DNA from: G963701675 sp963701675 | GTDB lineage: Bacteria; Planctomycetota; Planctomycetia; Gemmatales; Gemmataceae | Direction of reading: 5' to 3' | DNA length: 64,000 nt | NCBI GenBank assembly: GCA_963701675.1 | Contig: OY969623.1 | Location: 4,712,001-4,776,000, forward strand | In this document: piece by piece, positions 1 to 8,654 of the stretch | How positions within the stretch are numbered: the first letter of the stretch is position 1 | Layout: every line of letters begins with the position of its first letter | Position numbers and translations under genes: made by a program | Notes under the pieces: generated by a model | The model's database searches: none | Told to the model about the DNA's origin: nothing | The model's input: the letters and a program-made list of their open reading frames with translations, nothing else

Positions 1-8
1 AAAATAGG

Positions 9-72
9 CGCACATTTGCAAACGTGCCCTGGAGCACGTTTGCTTCCGTGCATGCACGTTTGCAAACGTGCA
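9..72. repeat. Cluster of 18-20 bp palindromes
   Basis: Bases 53-72 form a perfect 20 bp palindrome built on the core GCACGTTTGCAAACGTGC. Bases 10-27 are a second copy with one arm base changed, and bases 34-43 hold a further half-site (GCACGTTTGC). The cluster lies just beyond the 3' end of the minus-strand gene at 91-489. It could be a hairpin terminator for that gene, a repeated operator or a dispersed palindrome. No T-tract is visible. Confidence 0.6.
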
Positions 73-90
73 CCCCTGGTAGACGTGAAG

Positions 91-489
91 TCAGCTGGAG
101 GGTGAGTTTCTAGAAATGACCGCGCGAACGATGTTTGCGGTGAGTTTGGGGTATTGCGGTGCGAGTATGTTCTTGATTTGGCCGGATGATTTTTTCTCTG
201 AATGCAACCTGAGGATTTCGTTGTCGCGTTTCTTGTTCCTCGCAGGCTTCCGATGGTGCCTGAGCTTGTCATCGAGCATTTTGGCGACGGCACGTTCAAT
301 CGTGATCTTGTCCACCACCTCGAAATAATCATCCTCTTTTAGCTTCAGGCGCTGCGCCGGATACCATTTCGGATCGTAGAGAAGTATTCTCCAGAGTTTC
401 TGACGCTCTTCGTCGTTGAGCGCGGAAATGCGTTGCAGAATTGATTCGGCGGTGTCCTGACGTGTGGCAGGCTTCGGCTTGCGGGGCAT
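91..489 (-). CDS. Small basic protein, unknown function
   Basis: This 132-residue frame is Lys/Arg rich and begins at an internal ATG giving MPRKPKP. An upstream ATG at 531 would add 14 residues that do not look coding. Residues 10-35 look like an amphipathic helix (ILQRISALNDEERQKLWRIL). The C-terminal half carries a basic stretch followed by a possible helix-turn-helix-like segment (SSGQIKNILAPQYPKLTA). There is no signal peptide or membrane segment. A DNA-binding role is possible from composition alone. I do not recognise the family. Confidence 0.5.
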   Translation of the reverse strand: MPRKPKPATRQDTAESILQRISALNDEERQKLWRILLYDPKWYPAQRLKLKEDDYFEVVDKITIERAVAKMLDDKLRHHRKPARNKKRDNEILRLHSEKKSSGQIKNILAPQYPKLTANIVRAVISRNSPSS

Positions 490-698
490 GAGCCAGTGTC
501 TCGGCTGGCGTCTCGGATAGAACGGCGGCAACGGGTGAGACTACCCGCTTTCGGCTGGCCGGCCTAGCCGCCAGCGGATTATTGTAGAGATGCGAAGTCG
601 GCGAGCGCCGCAAGACTCGTGCCAAACGCCGCGCCGTACAATTTCAAAAGGCATCAGTACCAGAAATTCACCGGTACTTAGGGCAGTTGAGACAACGG

Positions 699-726
699 TT
701 GGTGAACTTCTCAACGAGTCTATAAT
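699..726 (+). promoter_or_regulatory. Sigma-70 type promoter for gdhA with overlapping dyad
   Basis: A consensus TATAAT at 721-726 is preceded, 16 bases upstream, by TTGGTG at 699-704. An inverted repeat (GTTGAGA at 686-692, TCTCAAC at 709-715) straddles the -35 box and could be an operator. The start codon of gdhA lies 50 bases downstream. Confidence 0.55.
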
Positions 727-776
727 AGTCCCGACAATCGTGAACGATTGCTTGAGTTATCTGTAAGGAGATCACC

Positions 777-2087
777 GTGTCCGCAACTGCTGCGACGGTT
801 AATCACGCGCCCACAGGGTCAACGCTGAATGCTCCACTCTATGAGGAGTCAGCGACCTACCGCATGGCGTGCCGGCAGTTGGAGATCGCGGCCGCACATA
901 CCGACATCGATAAGGGCGTGCTCGAACGCCTCAGCCTGCCGAAGCGGGCGATGATCGTTAGCATCCCGGTTCGTATGGACGATGGCCGAACGGAGGGATT
1001 CATCGGCTACCGTGTGCAGCACAGCTTGACGAGCGGCCCATCGAAAGGCGGTTTGCGCTATCACCCGAGCGTCGACCTGGGCGAAGTCGCGGCGCTAGCC
1101 ATGTGGATGTCTTGGAAATGCGGCCTGATGAACCTGCCGTTTGGCGGCGCCAAAGGCGGCGTCGCCTGTGATCCCGCCAGTTTAACTCGAGGCGAGCTCG
1201 AACGACTGACGCGACGCTTCGTCGAGGAAATCCAGGTGATCATTGGTCCGCGCATGGATGTGATGGCGCCCGACCTAGGAACCGACGAGCAAACCATGGC
1301 GTGGATCATGGATACCTACAGCATGCACGTCGGTTACGCGTGCCCGGAAATCGTGACCGGCAAGCCCGTGGAACTGGGTGGCTGCTACGGCCGGCGCGAA
1401 GCCACGGGTCGAGGTGTCGTCTACTGTATTGCGGAGGCTCTGAAAGCTCTCGACATCAAGCCGAGCGAAGCCACCGCAGTGATTCAAGGATTCGGAAACG
1501 TCGGCTCCGTAACCGCACAGGAGCTGGCCTTGCGTGGCATCCGCGTGATAGCGGTATCGGATCGTTGGGGGGCGGTTCACAACCCACAGGGATTGGACAT
1601 TGCAGCTCTGCATCGTCATGTGGAGGAGCACAAGCAAGTAACCGGGTTTTCCCAAGCGGAGCCCATGGACCCGGACGAGCTTCTCACGCTGCCCTGCACG
1701 ATCGCGGTGCCGGCGGCGCTGGAACGCGTGATTACGCAGCAAAATGCCCCCCGTCTCAAATGCCGCATCGTTGCGGAAGGCGCGAACGGTCCGACCACTC
1801 CGGAGGCCGATGCGATCCTTTCGGAGAACGATATCTTTGTCATTCCCGACGTGTTATGTAACGCCGGCGGCGTGACGGTGTCGTATTTCGAGTGGGTGCA
1901 GGACATTCAACAGTTCCTATGGAGCGAGTCGATGGTCAATCAGAAGCTCGAGGAACTGATGCTCAAGGCATTTCATCAAGTCCGAGACTTGGCACTGGCT
2001 CGCAAGTTCTCCATGCGGACCGCTGCACTCAGCCTCGGAATTCACAAAGTCTCCAGAGAGAAACATCGCCGAGGATTGTTCCCGTAA
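777..2087 (+). CDS. gdhA: Glu/Leu/Phe/Val family glutamate dehydrogenase
   Basis: This 436-residue protein catalyses reversible oxidative deamination of glutamate to 2-oxoglutarate and ammonia with NAD(P), linking nitrogen assimilation to the TCA cycle in the cytosol. The glutamate-binding lysines are in PSKGGLRYHP (K90), MSWKCGLMN (K114) and GGAKGGV (K126). The catalytic aspartate is in APDLGTD (D166), and the Rossmann motif GFGNVGS is at 238-244. The length is normal for the hexameric class. The start is GTG at 777, supported by a TAAGGAG ribosome site 7 bases upstream. A different member of the family, such as leucine dehydrogenase, is less likely because the glutamate signature is complete. 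It appears to be a single-gene transcript with its own promoter. Confidence 0.95.
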   Translation: MSATAATVNHAPTGSTLNAPLYEESATYRMACRQLEIAAAHTDIDKGVLERLSLPKRAMIVSIPVRMDDGRTEGFIGYRVQHSLTSGPSKGGLRYHPSVDLGEVAALAMWMSWKCGLMNLPFGGAKGGVACDPASLTRGELERLTRRFVEEIQVIIGPRMDVMAPDLGTDEQTMAWIMDTYSMHVGYACPEIVTGKPVELGGCYGRREATGRGVVYCIAEALKALDIKPSEATAVIQGFGNVGSVTAQELALRGIRVIAVSDRWGAVHNPQGLDIAALHRHVEEHKQVTGFSQAEPMDPDELLTLPCTIAVPAALERVITQQNAPRLKCRIVAEGANGPTTPEADAILSENDIFVIPDVLCNAGGVTVSYFEWVQDIQQFLWSESMVNQKLEELMLKAFHQVRDLALARKFSMRTAALSLGIHKVSREKHRRGLFP

Positions 2088-2283
2088 TTACGGATTGGCC
2101 GCGAGGAGCGCGTTCCGGGACGACCTTGCGTGGGAGATCCGCGCCGCAATTCTCATTTCAGCGGATATCCACGTGACTGCCATGATTCTTGTGGACTTTC
2201 GGATACACATCGCCGAGTATTGACGAACTCGGTGGAAGCCGACGAGCCCGTTCGAAGCGGCATCCTAACTTTGGGATTGATCC

Positions 2284-3738
2284 ATGACTTGGCATCGCGC
2301 GAAGTGTCGACTTGCTGGCAACGTTCGACGCGTCAGCACCACGAGTTTTCGACCCGTTTTGGAGCCGTTGGAAACTCGGCTCTTGCTAACGACTTTGCCG
2401 GACGGCTTCGTCGATCGGCGTTTGGTGAGCGGCCTCAAAGATCCCACGGCAATGGAATTCGCGCCCGACGGAAGGTTGTTCGTTTGCGAACAAAACGGCG
2501 ATGTGCGAATCATTAAGGACGGTGTGTTACTTCCGGAACCCTTCGTTCACATTGACGTCGACGTGACAGAACAGCGCGGCCTCTTGGGAATGGCGTTCCA
2601 CCCGGATTTTCTCGATGGAGCTCCTTATGTATATGTCCATTACACGGTCCCCGTTCCGCCGATCCATCACCGCGTAAGCTACTTCATGGCCGACGGCGAC
2701 ACCGCCGTGGCCGGCAGCGAGCACGTCGTGATCGAACTCGACGATTCATCCGGCAACACGAGTCTGAACGGCGGCGCCATTCACTTCGGCCAGGATGAGA
2801 AACTGTATATCGCAACGGGCCAAGGTGAGTTCGCCGAAAATGCGCAAGCACTCGACAGTCTTCACGGTAAGCTGCTGCGGCTGAACGCGGACGGAACGGT
2901 ACCGACTTCGAATCCGCTCGTAAGCAACCCCGCGGCTCGACCGGAGATCTGGGCACGCGGATTTCGGAACCCATTTACCTTTGCGGTTGAGCCGGGAACG
3001 AATCGGATCTACGTGAACGACGTCGGGTCCGGCGTTCGTCGACGCGAAGAAATAAATGACCTAGTTCCGGGAAGTAATTACGGCTGGCCGCTGGCAGAAG
3101 GCTATACCGCGGATCCGCGGTTGGTCAGCCCCCTGTTTGCGTACGGAAGCGCGTTTACCGCGCCCAATTGCTCCATAAGTGGAGGCACATTTTACCGACC
3201 GGCGACTAATCAATTCCCGGCAGGCTATGTCGGTAAGTACTTTTTCTCCGATTTTTGCGGCGGCTGGATCTATCACCTCGATCCTAACGCGCCGAATCCC
3301 GGAACAACCGTGACGGCGTTCGCCACCGATATCAGCCCAATGTTCTTGGTCGATTTGAAGGTGAGCGCGACCGGAAGTCTTTACTACCTCGGCCGAGAAA
3401 ATGGTGGCTTCGTGAGCCGGATCAATTATGTCGGTCGTTTATGTGTGCTGGCACATCGAGAAACGCTAGATTCGGGCGTATCGGGAATTCCAGCAGGATC
3501 CGACTCGTCGTCGTTCTCCCCGACCCAAAAACTATCGGAACCGCTCCAAATCTTTCACGCCGCCGATCAGTGCTTTGTATCGTGTGGTGTCGTTGATCGA
3601 ATCGCGAGTGAGTCGCTTCGGCGGATTGAACCTTTCCGGATGTCTCCCCTCCGCCCGATCCTTATAGGTCCGGACCCGTTGCAGAACGTTCTTGCAACTC
3701 ATAGCTTGACCGCGATGCCCAATTCCGACGTGAACTAA
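2284..3738 (+). CDS. Secreted PQQ-dependent glucose/sorbosone-type dehydrogenase
   Basis: Residues about 38-380 form a six-bladed beta-propeller of the soluble aldose sugar dehydrogenase family. Visible motifs are DPTAMEFAPDGRLFVCEQ, GLLGMAFHPDF, GGAIHFGQDEKLYIATG and NPFTFAVEPGTNRIYVNDVG. Such enzymes oxidise sugars outside the cytoplasm with PQQ. The N-terminus carries LEPLETRLLL (residues 26-35), the planctomycete extracellular motif shared by five other proteins here. After about residue 382 the sequence stops resembling the family: the last ~100 residues are low in recognisable structure and may be out-of-frame or non-coding translation. A minus-strand frame at 3532-3702 competes for this stretch. 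The propeller assignment is firm; the true C-terminus is not. Confidence 0.85.
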   Translation: MTWHRAKCRLAGNVRRVSTTSFRPVLEPLETRLLLTTLPDGFVDRRLVSGLKDPTAMEFAPDGRLFVCEQNGDVRIIKDGVLLPEPFVHIDVDVTEQRGLLGMAFHPDFLDGAPYVYVHYTVPVPPIHHRVSYFMADGDTAVAGSEHVVIELDDSSGNTSLNGGAIHFGQDEKLYIATGQGEFAENAQALDSLHGKLLRLNADGTVPTSNPLVSNPAARPEIWARGFRNPFTFAVEPGTNRIYVNDVGSGVRRREEINDLVPGSNYGWPLAEGYTADPRLVSPLFAYGSAFTAPNCSISGGTFYRPATNQFPAGYVGKYFFSDFCGGWIYHLDPNAPNPGTTVTAFATDISPMFLVDLKVSATGSLYYLGRENGGFVSRINYVGRLCVLAHRETLDSGVSGIPAGSDSSSFSPTQKLSEPLQIFHAADQCFVSCGVVDRIASESLRRIEPFRMSPLRPILIGPDPLQNVLATHSLTAMPNSDVN

Positions 3739-3751
3739 GCCGAGGTAAGTT

Positions 3752-5047
3752 GTGAACGACAGCGATAAGGGCGATTTGCGGTCCGCCGAAAAACGCACAG
3801 CCGACGTGCCGGCGGAACAGGAATTCGGCCGCGGCGTGCACATCCGCGATATCGACAAGAACATCGAAGCCGAACTCGAAGCCGCAATGGGCGGGCTTTC
3901 GGAACGCGATCTCTATGGCGATCCTGCGGAGCACCGGAAGAAACCGCCGCCCAGGAGCGAACCTGGCAAGAAAACGGCCAAGGTTGTCGCGGTCTATCAA
4001 GACAGCGTCTTTGTTGATGTACCGGGTGGCCGAAGTCAGGGTGTCCTATCGCTTGCGCAGTTCCCCGAGGGAGCGCCGGCGATCGGCAGCTCTGTGGACG
4101 TTCATATCGAGGGTTACGACCGCGAAAACGGTCTCTTGGTAGTTTCTCGAAAGGGCGCCGCTGTCAGCGTGAATTGGGAGAGTGTGGCCGAGGGGCAGGT
4201 GGTTGAGGCCCGCGTGACCGAAGCGAACAAGGGCGGGCTCGCCGTGGACGTGAATGGTATCCGCGGTTTCTTGCCGATCAGCCAAATCGACTTATACCGC
4301 GTCGAGGACACGCAGCCATTTATCAATCAGCGCCTCACTTGCCTCGTGACCGAAGTGAATCCCGCCGAAAAAAACCTAGTGGTCAGCCGTCGGGCATTGC
4401 TCGAGAAAGAACGCGAAGAGAACCGCGAAAAACTCTGGCAAGTGCTTGACGAAGGACAAGTGCGCGAAGGAGTGGTCCGTTCCGTGCGCGACTTCGGCGC
4501 CTTCGTTGATCTCGGTGGCGTCGATGGTTTGCTGCACGTCAGTGAAATGAGTTGGAAACGCGTGCAGAATCCCTCCGACATCGTTCAACCCGGTCAACGA
4601 GTCAAAGTGGTTGTGCTAAAGATCGACCGCGAAACACGGAAACTGAGCTTGGGGCTGCGGCAGCTGGAAACATCGCCGTGGGACCAGGCGGCCAGCAACT
4701 ATCCGCCTAACACGATCGCGAAAGGCAAGGTAACCCGGCTCATGGATTTCGGCGCCTTCGTAGAAGTCGAGCCCGGCATTGAAGGTTTGATTCACATCTC
4801 TGAACTTTCGCCGCAAAAAGTTCGTCGAGTCAGCGATGCGGTTCAGCCGGGGCAAGACGTGACTGTGATGGTCCTTCGAGTCGACGTATCGCAACAGAGA
4901 ATGTCATTGTCACTTAAGGCGGCTCTCGCCAAAGCAGCCGGCGAAAGTACAGAACCCGAGACGAATGAAACCGAGGCGGAACCATCGCGCCCTCAACGGA
5001 AGCGGACAACACCGCTTCGCGGCGGCATCGGGGATAATCCGAGGTAA
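3752..5047 (+). CDS. rpsA: Four-S1-domain RNA-binding protein (ribosomal protein S1-like)
   Basis: The 431-residue protein contains four S1 OB-fold repeats at about residues 75-135, 144-214, 229-302 and 314-388. The last two are the most canonical (DFGAFVDLGGVDGLLHVSEMS and DFGAFVEVEPGIEGLIHIS). It probably binds mRNA on the 30S subunit during initiation, as S1 does. With four repeats rather than six it resembles the short S1 forms of many non-proteobacteria. An acidic 70-residue N-terminal extension precedes the repeats, and the tail is basic (RPQRKRTTPLRGG). The start is GTG at 3752, 13 bases after the previous stop. A stem-loop follows 13 bases after the stop. It could also be an accessory S1-domain protein rather than the main ribosomal S1. 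Confidence 0.85.
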   Translation: MNDSDKGDLRSAEKRTADVPAEQEFGRGVHIRDIDKNIEAELEAAMGGLSERDLYGDPAEHRKKPPPRSEPGKKTAKVVAVYQDSVFVDVPGGRSQGVLSLAQFPEGAPAIGSSVDVHIEGYDRENGLLVVSRKGAAVSVNWESVAEGQVVEARVTEANKGGLAVDVNGIRGFLPISQIDLYRVEDTQPFINQRLTCLVTEVNPAEKNLVVSRRALLEKEREENREKLWQVLDEGQVREGVVRSVRDFGAFVDLGGVDGLLHVSEMSWKRVQNPSDIVQPGQRVKVVVLKIDRETRKLSLGLRQLETSPWDQAASNYPPNTIAKGKVTRLMDFGAFVEVEPGIEGLIHISELSPQKVRRVSDAVQPGQDVTVMVLRVDVSQQRMSLSLKAALAKAAGESTEPETNETEAEPSRPQRKRTTPLRGGIGDNPR

Positions 5048-5060
5048 TGCGCGCAAAGAA

Positions 5061-5086
5061 AACCCGCGCTTGTTGCTGCGCGGGTT
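5061..5086. terminator. Stem-loop terminator downstream of the S1-domain gene
   Basis: A perfect 9 bp stem (AACCCGCGC at 5061-5069, GCGCGGGTT at 5078-5086) closes an 8-base loop, 13 bases after the stop codon. The A-rich flank at 5055-5064 becomes a U-tract when read on the minus strand, so it may act in both directions and also end leftward transcription from the glycerate kinase side. Confidence 0.65.
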
Positions 5087-5651
5087 GGGGGAAGGAGTTT
5101 TGAAGTACCCGGAAGGTAATGCGATTTGTGCCGAAGGCGTCAGTAATCGGCGGGTCGGCCGATGGCTGCCGCGGGCGACTCGGCGTGCGGGATTAGTTCG
5201 TTTCCTTTCCTAATGACCCCGGGCCGGGGTCGTGCGGCCCGGGGCGAATTACAGGATTGCGGCCAGCGGGTTGGCCGCTCTCCTATGGTCTGTCTGGCTC
5301 AACCGGGGGCGTCCGGTGTTGCCCGAGCCGGCAAGTTTTCGAAACTCACAGACCGGGCATCACCGTGCCCGTGCGGGGCCAATCCTCAGCCTCTTCTGTT
5401 CCAGCCCCGACAACTTTCAGCGCCGGTGTTAGCGATTAGCAGTGCGTTGGTGATAGGTGCAATCTCCGTGCCAATTCCGAATTTATTTCAGATCGAAGCA
5501 ATCTAATTCATTGATCCATATGGCTTTACGCGCGATCGCCATTAGCACGCTCAGGCGGAAGAGCGCATCCGAGTCGATACATCCGCGGCATTAACTCTGG
5601 AATTTTTACAATTCTGATTGAAGGGAGTGCCGCTTCGCTCGGATCGCTCGG
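5087..5651. other. 565 bp intergenic region between convergent genes
   Basis: No convincing coding frame is present. A short perfect GC-rich hairpin (GACCCCGG, one base, CCGGGGTC, at about 5215-5231) is followed by another GC-rich stretch, and the rest drops in GC towards 5600. A small structured RNA is possible, but no known family signature (RNase P, SRP, tmRNA or 6S) was recognised. Confidence 0.4.
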
Positions 5652-6965
5652 CTACCGAATCAGGATTACGCGGACGTCCATGACATTGGTGTGAGTCAGC
5701 CGGGTCTTGATTAAGCCGTCGACGGCCTCAAAAAAATGATACGCATCATGCTGTAACAAGAACGCCATCGGATCGATGCCGCGATCAGCCGCACGACGCA
5801 CTGTATCGCCGTCGGCGACGGCGCCCGCGGCATCCGTCGGCCCGTCTTCTCCGTCCGTGCCGCCGCTCAAGATGACGACTCGACTTAGGTCTGTGGCCGC
5901 AAGCTGCACCAACGTAGCCAGGACGAACTCCTGATTTCGGCCCCCCAGGCCATGATGCGGACCGAGGGTAACGGTTGTCTCGCCTCCGCTTAAAAGGCAA
6001 ATCGGAGGTGGCTCGGGAACTCCATCATTCAATATGGATCGGACCATTGCCGCCATCCTTACGGCGACATCGCGAGTTTCACCTTCAACTGAAGAACCAA
6101 GGTGCAGAACGCGGAATCCGAACTCCTCCGCTCGTTTCTGTGCGGCGGCAAGCGCAATGGCGTTGTTGCCGATGATTCGATTGTTGACCTTTGTCGACAT
6201 GGTTTTCGGAGTTTCCGCAACCAGTCCGGCCGCGCCCCGCTCCAAGTGATCGAGAACGGTGCCGGGGGTTTGTGAGCGAATCGCGTACTTTTCAAGAACG
6301 GCTAGAGCTTCCGCAAATGTCGTCGGATCTGCCGCCGTCGGTCCGGAGGCAATCACGTCCAGTGGATCGCCGATTACATCCGAGATGATTAGGCTGTACA
6401 GTTCTCGACCAGTGAAACCCTGAGCCAGCCGGCCGCCTTTGATGCGTGATAAGTGCTTGCGCACCGTGTTCATCTCGTTAATGCTGGCGCCACAAGCATG
6501 CAGCACTCGCGTTATCTCTTGCTTATCCTCAAGAGGCACACCCTCTACCGGCGCCGGCAACAAGGCCGAGCCTCCGCCGGAAATGAGACACACGCCGACA
6601 TCCTGAGGACCAGCGTTCCCAAATAGTTCGAGAATTCTATGTGAGCCCTCGACACCAGCGGCCGTCGGCTGGTTCGTTCCAGCCGGTCTGGCAGCGTGCA
6701 GTTTGATCCCGCGCAGTCGGCGCACACTCTCAGCGGGGACATTGACGATCCCCCGAACTCGCGAAACGTCGTCGCCAATCAGGTTCTCCACGCTCTCCGC
6801 CATTGCCGCGCTCGCCTTGCCCGCCCCGACAACGAGAATCCGGCCGGCCCCGGCCAAGGCAGAGGCCAATGGAAACGACGGGTCAAACCATGCTCGACGA
6901 ACCAGATCGGCGGGGCGCGCCGCCGCCACTCCGGCATTCCAGATCGCCAACGCATGCTCGCGCAT
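5652..6965 (-). CDS. Glycerate 2-kinase (DUF4147/MOFRL family)
   Basis: This protein of about 437 residues matches the GckA/TtuD-type glycerate kinases, which phosphorylate D-glycerate to 2-phosphoglycerate with ATP in the cytosol. The N-terminal DUF4147 domain shows ILVVGAGKASAAMAE, CLISGGGSALLPAPVEGV and MNTVRKHLSRIKGGRLA. The C-terminal MOFRL domain shows CLLSGGETTVTL and ILSGGTDGEDGPTDAAGAV. The first in-frame start is a TTG at 6977, but the ATG at 6965 (MREHALAIWNAG) is preferred because that is where family members begin. No strong ribosome site is visible. The gene stands alone, converging with the S1-domain gene, so the pathway link (glyoxylate or serine-derived carbon entering glycolysis) is inferred from the family only. 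Confidence 0.93.
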   Translation of the reverse strand: MREHALAIWNAGVAAARPADLVRRAWFDPSFPLASALAGAGRILVVGAGKASAAMAESVENLIGDDVSRVRGIVNVPAESVRRLRGIKLHAARPAGTNQPTAAGVEGSHRILELFGNAGPQDVGVCLISGGGSALLPAPVEGVPLEDKQEITRVLHACGASINEMNTVRKHLSRIKGGRLAQGFTGRELYSLIISDVIGDPLDVIASGPTAADPTTFAEALAVLEKYAIRSQTPGTVLDHLERGAAGLVAETPKTMSTKVNNRIIGNNAIALAAAQKRAEEFGFRVLHLGSSVEGETRDVAVRMAAMVRSILNDGVPEPPPICLLSGGETTVTLGPHHGLGGRNQEFVLATLVQLAATDLSRVVILSGGTDGEDGPTDAAGAVADGDTVRRAADRGIDPMAFLLQHDAYHFFEAVDGLIKTRLTHTNVMDVRVILIR

Positions 6966-7022
6966 GTATTTGTTCAATAGCGTTCACACGGAGGAGTCAA
7001 CCCATCAGGAGCGATCGGGTAT

Positions 7023-7730
7023 TCAGGGATGAGCTTCGGATAAATCCGGCGCGCGCGGACGCTCGCCTTTGACGATGCCGGCAAGTCCCTGGTAGAAAAC
7101 CTTGACGCGTTCCGGCCACAGGGTTTTCAGGAGTTCCAACATGTTGTGAATCGGTATGCGGTGCCAGATGCGTTCAAAATCGGCATTCGACGTCGGAAGT
7201 TGCTGAAAGCGATGCCATTCGTCGACATCGACCGCGTCGGGATCGACGACTTTTTCAGGGCGGCCAATGGCATAGGCCATCCATAATGCCGCCGCCGCGC
7301 GATCGCCTTGTTTGGCGGCCGAATACAGTTCACGGGCGAGGAGGCGCGTTTCCTGGTGAGTGACAGCCGTCGCGAATGCGCGGCGAATAGCTGCCAGTCG
7401 TCGGTAAAATGGATTGCCGCACCCAAATTTGTTTCCCTTGGCGAATCGGCCGCGCTTATCTCGAACCTTCGCCGATAAGGCAGGATGGCTGCCACCGTTA
7501 TCCTCCGCATCTAGCGGTAGTCGGCGCTCCGTGGCACTGGTTTGCACAGAAGAAGTGGCCTCCCGCGCGTCGGTCGGCGTTCTGGATGACGCTGCACGGC
7601 GCGGCCTGGCTTCCACCTCCTCCACCACACCACCCGTAGCGGCCGCCTCTCGGATCCAGTCCCATCGGTTGCTCGGAGTACTATTTCCATCTTTCGTGCC
7701 GTTCTTACTGGGTGCATAAGACGTGATCAT
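7023..7730 (-). CDS. DUF5681-like planctomycete protein, unknown function
   Basis: The 235-residue protein begins most plausibly at MITSYAPSKNG. The longer frame to 7805 adds an unstructured Arg-rich leader. Residues about 90-110 contain RDKRGRFAKGNKFGCGNPF, a basic GRFAKGN-type motif found in DUF5681 and in small-terminase-like phage proteins. It is followed by a helical domain (LLARELYSAAKQGDRAAAALWMAYAIGRPE). The motif suggests nucleic-acid binding, but no enzymatic residues are visible. It ends 58 bases before the start of the glycerate kinase on the same strand and may be cotranscribed with it. A domesticated phage packaging remnant is one alternative. Confidence 0.6.
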   Translation of the reverse strand: MITSYAPSKNGTKDGNSTPSNRWDWIREAAATGGVVEEVEARPRRAASSRTPTDAREATSSVQTSATERRLPLDAEDNGGSHPALSAKVRDKRGRFAKGNKFGCGNPFYRRLAAIRRAFATAVTHQETRLLARELYSAAKQGDRAAAALWMAYAIGRPEKVVDPDAVDVDEWHRFQQLPTSNADFERIWHRIPIHNMLELLKTLWPERVKVFYQGLAGIVKGERPRAPDLSEAHP

Positions 7731-8082
7731 GTAACCGCCTCCGATTGGAATATGACATGCGGCCGAGAAACTCCGGCGCGGCCAGGCTGCGCTGCGCGTC
7801 GGCAAGCATGACAGATGGCACAGTCACCTTGCAAGTGACATTGGATGGCAAATCTTTGAAATCAGAAAAATCGTCGGGAAGTCGGCATGGACTGGCACGA
7901 CTTGACTCGGGGGCGTGAAAGTGCACTGGCCGGGCTTGTCGGGAACGACGACCGATATGCGCAGCTTCAAGCAGGCGCATAGCGTGAATCCCAAAGTGCG
8001 CTATCTCCTGAACGGCCTGTTGAAAATGGGTGAGCTTTTGATTTTGCGGTAGTGGCTTAACACTGTGTTGATTTTGATTTCA
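7731..8082. other. Intergenic region with one short unassigned frame
   Basis: No recognised gene lies here. A plus-strand frame of 45 codons runs from a GTG at 7915 to a TAG at 8050 and encodes a plausible globular fragment (MRSFKQAHSVNPKVRYLLN). It has no ribosome site and may be a gene remnant. Confidence 0.3.
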
Positions 8083-8289
8083 TCACGAGTCTTCCCAGCG
8101 TTTTCGGAGTGATTCCACGGTCGAGCTGTAGTTGGCTTTCCGACCCGATGGAAAACGAAGTTCGATAGAGTCGATGGGTAAACCGAGTGTCTCGGCAATC
8201 GTTTGTCGCGCCGAATTGACGCTGGCGTGGGAGGGGATGTTCTTGTAGCGTCGCGGAGTTTGCTTTCGCGCCGGTTTTTTCTTCGCCAT
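8083..8289 (-). CDS. Small Lys/Arg-rich protein downstream of a DUF104 antitoxin
   Basis: This 68-residue basic protein starts MAKKKPARKQTPRRY, with GAGG about 7 bases upstream of the ATG. The C-terminal half looks folded (SARQTIAETLGLPIDSIELRF and VESLRKRW). It lies 82 bases after the antitoxin-like gene, on the same strand. It is not a PIN or RelE toxin by sequence. A competing frame (8001-8375) starts at an ATGA overlap with the antitoxin stop, but its C-terminal half looks like noise. The function is unknown. Confidence 0.5.
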   Translation of the reverse strand: MAKKKPARKQTPRRYKNIPSHASVNSARQTIAETLGLPIDSIELRFPSGRKANYSSTVESLRKRWEDS

Positions 8290-8371
8290 TGTTGCCTCGC
8301 TTTTGCTTCAATAGTCTTCTGGGTTGCCTTTTGGCCAACGATTGACCATGGTTGGGGGAGATCGGCGAATG

Positions 8372-8572
8372 TCATAAGTCTTCGATCGGGTCGAGCGCGA
8401 CGCGTTCAATGAATTCCGCGTCCTTACACGAGATAAGTCCGGCGGTGGCGCGGACGCGGTTGGAAGCGGTGTGAATTGTGATTTGAACCTTTTGGTGCTC
8501 ATCTAATGGCAAGGGCCTATCGGGTTTGAGCACTCCATTTTCATAGGTAGCCTCGAGAATGAGTGGACCCAT
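8372..8572 (-). CDS. AF2212/DUF104-type antitoxin
   Basis: The 66-residue protein has the DUF104 hallmark ATYENGVLKPDRPLPLDEHQ, a beta-hairpin found in antitoxins that normally pair with PIN-domain VapC toxins. Here no PIN gene follows, and the downstream partner is a small basic protein of unknown type. The stop overlaps an ATG (ATGA at 8372-8375), a spacing typical of toxin-antitoxin operons, so a partner gene may have degenerated. Its expected roles are toxin neutralisation and operator binding. The assignment is from the family motif; activity is not demonstrated. Confidence 0.7.
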   Translation of the reverse strand: MGPLILEATYENGVLKPDRPLPLDEHQKVQITIHTASNRVRATAGLISCKDAEFIERVALDPIEDL

Positions 8573-8654
8573 AACGTGCTCCTCACAGAGCGCTGTCGGC
8601 CTAGATCGTCGAATGCTCTCGCCTTGTCGGCATTATACACGTGCGCCGTGGGTT

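Noticed and set aside
5087..5651. A structured RNA (RNase P, SRP or tmRNA)
   Set aside because: GC-rich hairpins are present but none of the conserved cores of those RNAs could be found.
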